Part shown: piece after piece, positions 58,481 through 64,000 of the stretch
Numbering within the stretch: position 1 is the first letter of the stretch
How the letters are laid out: each line of letters opens with the position of its first letter
NCBI GenBank assembly: GCA_020636845.1
Contig: JACJXD010000004.1
Location: 186,001 to 250,000, forward strand
Direction of reading: 5' to 3'
DNA from: Bacteroidales bacterium
Lineage (GTDB): Bacteria > Bacteroidota > Bacteroidia > Bacteroidales > Tenuifilaceae
DNA length: 64,000 nucleotides
Position numbers and translations under genes: made by a program
Notes under the pieces: generated by a model
Databases searched by the model: none
What the model was told of the DNA's origin: nothing
The model's input: the letters and a program-made list of their open reading frames with translations, nothing else

Positions 58481-59710
58481 ATGAAAAAAATTGTAATACT
58501 AGGAGCCGGAACCGGGGGAACTATTATGGCAAATAAACTACGCAAAGTTCTTGATAAAGAAGAATGGAGCATTACCATTGTAGATCGCGATCCCAACCAC
58601 TACTATCAACCTGGCTTTTTATTTATTCCCTTCGGAATTTATAACAAGTACGATGTGGTAAAGCCCAAAGCAAGTTTTATTCCGTCCGGTGTAAAATTTA
58701 TAGTAAATAGCATAAACCACGTTGATGCCGAAAAAAATGTGGTTTCCTTGGCAAACGGACAAACCTTAGAGTATGATTTTTTGATTGTTGCTACGGGAAC
58801 TCATATAAAACCAGACGAAACTCCCGGATTAACAGGAAAAGAATGGTATAAAAGCATTTTCGATTTTTATTCACACCAAGGTGCTGTTGCCCTGCAAAAT
58901 TTTCTTAAAACGTGGGAAGGGGGAAATATGGTAATTAACATTGCCGAAATACCCTATAAATGTCCTGTTGCCCCGTTGGAATTCGCATTTTTGGCCGACG
59001 AATTTTTTGTTAAGAAAGGCATTCGCGATAAAGTCAACATCTACTTTTCTACTCCCCTTTCGGGAGCATTCACAAAACCCAAAGCGACAAAAATGCTCGG
59101 CGAACTACTCAAGGAAAAGAACATCAACATTATTCCAGATTTTTACCTGGAACGCGTTGACGATGAAAATAAAAAGTTAATATCGTACGACGGACGAGAA
59201 ATTCCCTTCGACTTACTTACTATAATTCCCGTAAACATGGGAGCCGACTGGGTTGCCCGCAGCAGTATGGGCGACGACCTTAACTACATTGCAACCGATC
59301 GCTACACACTTCGTTCGGAAAAATGGGAAAACATTTTTGTTCTGGGTGATGCAAGTAACATACCTACCTCTAAAGCCGGATCGGTAGTACATTTTGCATC
59401 CGATATTGTATTCGAAAACCTGATGTCGGCCATTGAGGGACGTCCTCTTCTTGCCAAATTCGATGGGCACTCCAACTGTTACATTGAAACCGGATTTGGT
59501 AAAGGATCGCTAATAGATTTTAACTACGAAACAGAACCGCTTCCCGGAACTTACCCTTTACCGGGAGTTGGCCCCTTTGGTCTATTAAAAAATACTCGCA
59601 TAAACCATTACGGGAAGGTAATGTTCCGCTGGATTTACTGGCACTTGTTATTGAAGGGAAAAGAACTTCCTCTGGAATCGCAAATGACTATGGCCGGCAA
59701 AGAACTTTAA
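58481..59710 (+). CDS. Sulfide:quinone oxidoreductase-like flavoprotein
   Basis: 409 residues. FAD site KKIVILGAGTGGTIMANKL at the N-terminus, then YYQPGFLFIPFG, LIVATGTHIKPDETPGL and the C-terminal FAD contact IFVLGDASNIPTSKAGSVVH. Cys161 (IPYKCPVAPLE) and Cys333 (HSNCYIETGFGKG) match the positions of the redox cysteine pair of SQR enzymes; the third SQR cysteine near 125 is absent. The C-terminal amphipathic region (VMFRWIYWHLLLKG) could bind the membrane. It probably oxidises sulfide or a persulfide and passes electrons to quinone. First gene of an operon with DUF1641, TusE-like and DsrE2-like genes. Confidence 0.87.
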   Translation: MKKIVILGAGTGGTIMANKLRKVLDKEEWSITIVDRDPNHYYQPGFLFIPFGIYNKYDVVKPKASFIPSGVKFIVNSINHVDAEKNVVSLANGQTLEYDFLIVATGTHIKPDETPGLTGKEWYKSIFDFYSHQGAVALQNFLKTWEGGNMVINIAEIPYKCPVAPLEFAFLADEFFVKKGIRDKVNIYFSTPLSGAFTKPKATKMLGELLKEKNINIIPDFYLERVDDENKKLISYDGREIPFDLLTIIPVNMGADWVARSSMGDDLNYIATDRYTLRSEKWENIFVLGDASNIPTSKAGSVVHFASDIVFENLMSAIEGRPLLAKFDGHSNCYIETGFGKGSLIDFNYETEPLPGTYPLPGVGPFGLLKNTRINHYGKVMFRWIYWHLLLKGKELPLESQMTMAGKEL

Positions 59711-59720
59711 TAGTAGAACC

Positions 59721-60374
59721 ATGGAAAACATAAACATGCAACAGCAAATTGATGCGCTTAGCCATAAAATAGACATGGTGCTTGAAATGCTGGAAAAACA
59801 GCAGGAACGTAATACCGTTGTTGATGATTTGGTTGAAGATCTTTCGATTGTCGGAAAAGATGCCTTTCAGACCGCCGTTGACGAACTATCCATCCAAAAT
59901 ATAAAAATAGACGGAGACGACGTAAAATACCTCATTTTTAAACTTATCGGCAATATTAAAACTTTTGGCGAACTAATGGATACGCTGGAAAGCGTAATGG
60001 ATTTTATGAAAGACATTGGACCCGTAATTCACGATGCTGGCATATCCGTTACCAAATCGCTCGATAAACTGGAACGCGATGGATACTTCTCGTATATCAA
60101 ACAGCTGAGTTTACTGGTTGGCGATGTTAAAGCAAATATTACCGAAGCGGATATCGAAAACATTCGAAAAAATATGCCGGCCATTGGAACTATAATTAGG
60201 AACTTAACACATCCGGAAACAATAAATACACTTGTACAACTGTCAACAATGAAAATAGACGACAGTATAGACAAAAAATCAATTTTTAAAATTATCCGAG
60301 AACTAAATAAGCCCGAAGCACGCAAAACGCTATCCTTTTTAGTTCGCATAATGAATGTACTTGGAAAACAATAA
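59721..60374 (+). CDS. DUF1641 family protein
   Basis: 217 residues, all helical, soluble, with no cysteine motif. It begins with a coiled coil (QIDALSHKIDMVLEMLEKQQ) and has the conserved middle NIKTFGELMDTLESVMDFMK and the repeat-like DIENIRKNMPAIGTIIRNLT. DUF1641 proteins commonly accompany SQR-type flavoproteins or formate dehydrogenases, probably as adaptor subunits. It lies 10 bases after the SQR-like gene and ends 25 bases before the TusE-like start. Confidence 0.82.
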   Translation: MENINMQQQIDALSHKIDMVLEMLEKQQERNTVVDDLVEDLSIVGKDAFQTAVDELSIQNIKIDGDDVKYLIFKLIGNIKTFGELMDTLESVMDFMKDIGPVIHDAGISVTKSLDKLERDGYFSYIKQLSLLVGDVKANITEADIENIRKNMPAIGTIIRNLTHPETINTLVQLSTMKIDDSIDKKSIFKIIRELNKPEARKTLSFLVRIMNVLGKQ

Positions 60375-60399
60375 TGTTAAATCAATAATAATTAAAACT

Positions 60400-60711
60400 A
60401 TGGCAGAAAAAACTTATGCAGGAAAATCTGTTAATGTAACAGAAGACGGCTATTTAACTAATCCCGATGATTGGACAAAGGAAGTTGCAGTTGAAATTGC
60501 AAAAGAAGAAGGAATTGAACTTAACGAAAAGCACTTAACAGTTATCGAGTTTATTCGCGATAAAATTCTCAAAGGCGAAACCCTAACAATTCGCTCCATT
60601 GGAAAGTCCGGCATTATAGATACAAAAGGATTTTACGATCTATTTCCCGGAGCCCCATTGAAAAAAGCCAGTAAAATTGCGGGAGTTGCCAAACCGGCAA
60701 GTTGTGTTTAA
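60400..60711 (+). CDS. TusE/DsrC-family protein
   Basis: 103 residues from ATG 60400; the frame opens at 60355 within the DUF1641 gene. It has YAGKSVNVTEDGYLTNPDDW, VIEFIRDKILKGETLTIRSI and the C-terminal arm KIAGVAKPASCV. The penultimate Cys102 is the conserved sulfur-carrying CysA; the second cysteine of true DsrC, 11 residues earlier, is Ser91 here. That makes it TusE-like, a one-cysteine persulfide carrier. It sits between DUF1641 and a DsrE2-like gene, the natural partners for sulfur transfer. Confidence 0.87.
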   Translation: MAEKTYAGKSVNVTEDGYLTNPDDWTKEVAVEIAKEEGIELNEKHLTVIEFIRDKILKGETLTIRSIGKSGIIDTKGFYDLFPGAPLKKASKIAGVAKPASCV

Positions 60712-60732
60712 TCGCATAATAGAATAATTACA

Positions 60733-61224
60733 ATGGAACATCCAATAAAGAAAGTAATGATAATATGCGCAAAGGCAAACATCGAAGATGTATATGCTGC
60801 GCTGGTTATGGCCAACGGTGCCGTAATGGAAGGAATTGAAGCCAAGGTGTTTTTTACATTTTTCGGACTTGACGCAATTACAAAAAAACGAATGAAAAAA
60901 CTCCACACGGCTACAACTGGTAACCCCGGTATGCGAATGCCCGGAGGTTTACCTTTTCCAACTTTACTCGGAATTCTACCCGGTGTAGAAGCCGGAGTTT
61001 CCGCTATGATGAAAAATCAAATGGAAAAGTTAGACATTCCTCCTGTTGATGAATTTCTTGAACTAATAACCGCCGGAGGAGGTGAAATTTATGCCTGTAA
61101 ACTTGCCGTTGAAATGTTTGGTCTTAAAAAAGAAGACTTCAGCGAACATGTTAAAGACATTATTACCATTGGGCAGTTTTACGAATTGGCTGCCGGCGAA
61201 GGAACTCAAATTATATTTACATAA
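60733..61224 (+). CDS. DsrE2/DsrE-family persulfide transfer protein
   Basis: 163 residues of the DsrE/DsrF fold. IKKVMIICAKANIEDVYAAL at the start, then VMEGIEAKVFFTFFGLDAIT, an internal PGMRMPGGLPFPTLLGILPG loop, and the conserved active cysteine Cys122 in GGEIYACKLAVEMFGL. Cys12 is a second candidate. DsrE2-type proteins carry or mobilise sulfane sulfur and are often membrane-associated; no transmembrane helix is obvious here. Last gene of the sulfur operon, followed by a terminator. Confidence 0.87.
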   Translation: MEHPIKKVMIICAKANIEDVYAALVMANGAVMEGIEAKVFFTFFGLDAITKKRMKKLHTATTGNPGMRMPGGLPFPTLLGILPGVEAGVSAMMKNQMEKLDIPPVDEFLELITAGGGEIYACKLAVEMFGLKKEDFSEHVKDIITIGQFYELAAGEGTQIIFT

Positions 61225-61235
61225 ACTCTTAACCG

Positions 61236-61267
61236 AAAAAAACCTGAACAAGAAGTTCAGGTTTTTT
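61236..61267. terminator. Bidirectional terminator after the sulfur operon
   Basis: Stem AAAAAACCTGAAC/GTTCAGGTTTTTT with loop AAGAA, starting 12 bases after the DsrE2-like stop and ending 11 bases before the convergent NifX-like stop. Confidence 0.9.
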
Positions 61268-61277
61268 ATTTTAAATG

Positions 61278-61646
61278 CTAATGGTTACATACATGTCCAC
61301 CTTCGCCGTGGTGGTGCGAACAACTTTCGCCGGAATCGGTAACGTTTCCTTTCAAGTAAAGCGATACCAACTCATCAACATTTCCCGAGCAACCTCTAAC
61401 AACAGCTATCCCGTGTGCGGCAAGTACATTCTGTGCACCTAACCCCATTCCTCCGGCAAGCATTACGGTTACACCTATTTGCTGCAAATCAGCGGCAATA
61501 TTTGACTTACATCCGCAACCTTCGGGCGATTGTAAACTCTCCTTTTTTACTACAACTCCGTTTTCAATGGTAAAAATAGCATACTGCTCACAATGGCCGA
61601 AATGTTCGTCAACGCAGTTTTCTCTGGTTGGTACTGCAATTTTCAT
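61278..61646 (-). CDS. NifX/NifB-type dinitrogenase iron-molybdenum cofactor family protein
   Basis: 122 residues. MKIAVPTRENCVDEHFGHCE is the family opening, followed by GCGCKSNIAADLQQIGVTVM and LAGGMGLGAQNVLAAHGIAV. A C-terminal His/Cys tail (SCSHHHGEGGHVCNH) looks like a metal-binding extension. No nif genes are nearby; stand-alone members occur widely in anaerobes and probably bind or deliver an iron-sulfur or metal cluster. It converges on the sulfur operon across a shared terminator. It starts 23 bases downstream of the TPR lipoprotein gene on the same strand, so those two could be co-transcribed. Confidence 0.9.
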   Translation of the reverse strand: MKIAVPTRENCVDEHFGHCEQYAIFTIENGVVVKKESLQSPEGCGCKSNIAADLQQIGVTVMLAGGMGLGAQNVLAAHGIAVVRGCSGNVDELVSLYLKGNVTDSGESCSHHHGEGGHVCNH

Positions 61647-61669
61647 ATTATCTAATTTTAACTATGAAT

Positions 61670-62566
61670 TTACTGGCCTGCCTTTTTATAATAGTACGAT
61701 GCTTTCTTTTTATTCTCGAAACGGGTGTAAATATTTCCCAAACGTTTTGCATACAATGGGTCTGGATTTATTTTATATAACTTTTCGTAAATATCGCGTG
61801 CTGATCTAAAATTACTATTCACCTTCTTCAACGCAGCAAGTAACTTATTATACTGCTTCATTGTTTGGTTCTGCTGGTATGCTTTCATTTCGGAAACATA
61901 AAGTGAATCAGCATACGAATAATAGTAATCGGCAAGAGCCGCTTGTGCTGGAATGCTGTTTTTACTGATTTTTAATATCTGATTAGCAATATCATAAACA
62001 TCCTTTTCGCTACTTGTAGCCTGCATTACCTGTAAATAATCCGTTAAAAAGCGAACCTCGCCCCGCTTTTTCAAGTTCAACTTACTCCACATTTCCTTAG
62101 CCTGATCCCAGTTCTCACTTCTAACGTAAGCATCAAACAGTTCTTCATTTGCACTATTTACTATTGTATCGTTTGGAAATTTTTGATTGCACAACTCAAA
62201 GTTTGTTATTTCGCGCGAAAGATTATCGACTTTTCGGTACGACAGCGCCAACGTATAATAGCCAAAAGCATCAATATTTTCCTGCTTCTTTGCTCCTTCC
62301 AAAAAAACAATTGCCGTATCCACCTTGTCAACATAAAAAGCCGAAACACCGGCATTATTCAGCAACTCTCCCGGAACCTGTTTCCCGCTATTGTTATACT
62401 CATTTATAGTACTTCTATACTTAACATAAGCCGTTTCGTAATCTTTACTTGAATAACTGGAATTTGCCAACTTTACTGTTTCGCTAGTCTTAAAAGATAC
62501 TCCACAAGAAAACATTAGAAAGGAAAGTGCGATAATTTCAATTGACTTCAATAACTTTTTCAACAT
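61670..62566 (-). CDS. TPR-repeat lipoprotein
   Basis: 298 residues. A lipoprotein signal (IALSFLMFSCGVS, Cys near 21) is followed by tandem tetratricopeptide helices: SKDYETAYVKYRSTINEYNN, DTAIVFLEGAKKQENIDAFG, SIPAQAALADYYYSYAD and, at the end, DPLYAKRLGNIYTRFENKKK. Such proteins act as periplasmic scaffolds; the partner is unknown. It lies just upstream of the NifX-like gene on the same strand. Confidence 0.82.
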   Translation of the reverse strand: MLKKLLKSIEIIALSFLMFSCGVSFKTSETVKLANSSYSSKDYETAYVKYRSTINEYNNSGKQVPGELLNNAGVSAFYVDKVDTAIVFLEGAKKQENIDAFGYYTLALSYRKVDNLSREITNFELCNQKFPNDTIVNSANEELFDAYVRSENWDQAKEMWSKLNLKKRGEVRFLTDYLQVMQATSSEKDVYDIANQILKISKNSIPAQAALADYYYSYADSLYVSEMKAYQQNQTMKQYNKLLAALKKVNSNFRSARDIYEKLYKINPDPLYAKRLGNIYTRFENKKKASYYYKKAGQ

Positions 62567-62674
62567 AATATTTCTCTTTTCATTTAATTGTGCCCAAAAG
62601 TATTAATTTCTGCCTTTGGATGCAAAATTGAAAATAGATACTGAAGATAGAATTCTCACCAAGAACAGGAAAGG

Positions 62675-64000
62675 CTAATTGCTTCGAAGCCTCTTAAAAA
62701 CGATGTTATACGTGGCAACAAAAAAGTATTTAAAATCCGTAATAACAGGATGTTTATCGTAAGCATCGAAATATTTAATTTCCGAAGCCATTATTTCATC
62801 CAGCGTTTTAGGATTGTCAACATAAAAAGGCGGTACTAGCCCGGGTTTATACTTTATCCGACGTTCCCGCAACTCTTGGCTATATAAACTAAAGTAATGC
62901 CGACTTAACGGACGAACTCCCACAATTTTTAAATCACCCTTTAGCAGGTTAATTATCATAGGTAACTCATCAATCCAAAACTTTCGCAAGAGTTTCCCGA
63001 TTGTCGAAACCCGAAAATCATCCTTAAACTTACCACCCTGCTCAAGGTTATGCTTACTGTATATGTACTCCTGTAAGTATTCGGAATACGGATGCATGGT
63101 TCTTAACTTATATACCTTTATAATTTTACCGCCTTTACCAACCCGCCTTAATTTTATGAGAGGCCCATAGGTCGGCTCCATATCAAAGTAAGGTTTCCGG
63201 ATTTTGCTTGAAATTACATAGTACAAATTATCGATAGCCTCCTCTTTAACCACATAAAATCCACACGAATACAACCGTCCTAACATTTCTGCCTTGCTTA
63301 CCACTCTATTCTCGCCCCTTGTAACTAAAAAGTATAACCACTTGGTAACCGAAAATTTTGGAAAAATCCGTTTTAGCAAAAAATCAAAGAAATAGTAAAT
63401 CCAATTTAGTACTGGAGGAAACTTCCTAAGTAGCCTACTTTTTCGCTGTTCCTGCGTTTCTACTACACAAACAAAACTCCCGCCAACAGGTAACTTTTGA
63501 TTAACCGCTTCAAAAAACTTGTTTATCCGCCTTATGTCATTTACCCGCTTTAAGTTAATTATAGTATTAAAATGGTTACTAAGTTGGTTTTGAATGTTAA
63601 ATGGAGTTGTTGTGGCAACAAGCAGTGTGGTTTCAGAAAATAAGTTTGTGTTGTCTTTTATAAAAGAAAAAACATTGGGGCTATACTCCTCAAGAATTGC
63701 ATTCTGGATATTTTGAATTTTATGTTTAGGAATGTTTTCCTTGGGCTGTACTATGGCCGGTATGGAAAACTTTAAACTTCGTTCAACTATACCTAAAACA
63801 TCATCGGGTAATACTTTGGCCTTTTTTAGCGAAATCCAAATGTTGTAAATAATCAACTCTAAAAGAGTTGTTATAATTATTGTACTGAATACTAAAAACC
63901 TAGAATAATTGATGGAACGAGTAAAAAATATCAGAAAAGTAACTATTGCAGTAGTAATAAAATTTGCCTTTACAATTCCTCCTGAAATTTTTCGGGAAGA
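62675..64000 (-). CDS. Polyprenyl-phosphate sugar transferase (partial)
   Basis: The reading frame is open to the window edge, so the true start lies beyond 64000; at least 441 residues are visible. Two N-terminal membrane segments occur in the edge part (IVTFLIFFTRSI; FLVFSTIIITTLLELIIYN), then a soluble middle domain and a third segment. The C-terminal bacterial sugar transferase domain shows VYKLRTMHPYSEY, the basic DDFRVSTIGKLLRKFWIDEL, PMIINLLKGDLKIVGVRPLS and YKPGLVPPFYV. It transfers the first sugar phosphate to undecaprenyl phosphate for exopolysaccharide or O-antigen. The catalytic Asp-Glu after WI is present. Confidence 0.92.
   Translation of the reverse strand, partial: SSRKISGGIVKANFITTAIVTFLIFFTRSINYSRFLVFSTIIITTLLELIIYNIWISLKKAKVLPDDVLGIVERSLKFSIPAIVQPKENIPKHKIQNIQNAILEEYSPNVFSFIKDNTNLFSETTLLVATTTPFNIQNQLSNHFNTIINLKRVNDIRRINKFFEAVNQKLPVGGSFVCVVETQEQRKSRLLRKFPPVLNWIYYFFDFLLKRIFPKFSVTKWLYFLVTRGENRVVSKAEMLGRLYSCGFYVVKEEAIDNLYYVISSKIRKPYFDMEPTYGPLIKLRRVGKGGKIIKVYKLRTMHPYSEYLQEYIYSKHNLEQGGKFKDDFRVSTIGKLLRKFWIDELPMIINLLKGDLKIVGVRPLSRHYFSLYSQELRERRIKYKPGLVPPFYVDNPKTLDEIMASEIKYFDAYDKHPVITDFKYFFVATYNIVFKRLRSN

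Overview
The window looks like a chromosomal segment of a member of the Bacteroidota, most likely an anaerobic or microaerobic Bacteroidales-type bacterium. The evidence is a type IX secretion/gliding core (PorP, GldK, GldL, GldM, GldN), DUF4270 and PorT-type beta-barrel proteins, topA next to a ureohydrolase-like gene, the panC-panD cluster divergent from a short glycogen-synthase-like gene, and repeated promoter elements of the Bacteroidota form TTG/TTTG - about 20 nt - TAnnTTTG. Ribosome binding sites are generally not visible, also typical of the phylum. Base composition is AT-rich throughout (judged by eye, not counted). No CRISPR array, insertion sequence, integrase or rRNA was seen; this is mostly core genome.

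Layout. 1-5.7 kb: end of a LytTR regulator, a tandem GNAT acetyltransferase, a NarL-type two-component pair, and an ammonium transporter in operon with an outer-membrane barrel. 5.7-9.6 kb: sparse region with a possible frameshifted small membrane gene, then a PorT-like barrel and a large lipoprotein. 9.6-15 kb: DUF1456 protein, thiF, a structured RNA element, thiS, divIC, galM and a large aldehyde:ferredoxin oxidoreductase. 15-20.4 kb: rbfA, methyltransferase, LolC/E-type permease, rlmD, ydjM-like gene and a small STAS-like gene. 20.5-29.7 kb: GroES-like co-chaperone, OmpH/Skp-like chaperone, glycosyltransferase, TPR-SpoIIE phosphatase, zinc-type ABC uptake operon, and an ECF sigma operon. 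29.7-37.5 kb: tRNA-Lys, rfbB, then glmS/DUF4270/GT5-like facing panC/panD/flippase-like. 37.6-47.4 kb: degenerate nucleotidyltransferase, radA, FAD protein, double ABC ATPase, PBP1A, topA. 47.4-54.9 kb: ureohydrolase-like protein and the T9SS/gliding core. 55-57.7 kb: manC and mlaEF. 57.7-61.6 kb: an Fnr-like regulator divergent from a sulfide:quinone-oxidoreductase-like / DUF1641 / TusE-like / DsrE2-like operon, with a NifX-like gene behind it. 61.7-64 kb: TPR lipoprotein and a sugar transferase that runs off the window.

How the parts work together. The gld/por genes encode the motor (GldL-GldM) and the periplasmic ring (GldK-GldN) of the type IX system, with PorP as the outer-membrane partner. 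The most interesting accessory unit is the sulfur/redox cluster at 57.7-61.6 kb. A Crp/Fnr protein with four cysteines placed as in oxygen-sensing FNR faces an operon of sulfur-handling proteins across a perfect TTGAT-N4-ATCAA site. This suggests an anaerobically regulated persulfide or sulfide-oxidation relay. A second recurrent theme is enzyme folds that have lost active-site residues: the nucleotidyltransferase at 37.6 kb, the ureohydrolase at 47.4 kb and the TusE-like protein at 60.4 kb.

All functional calls are from reading the sequence and knowledge of families; no database search was run.
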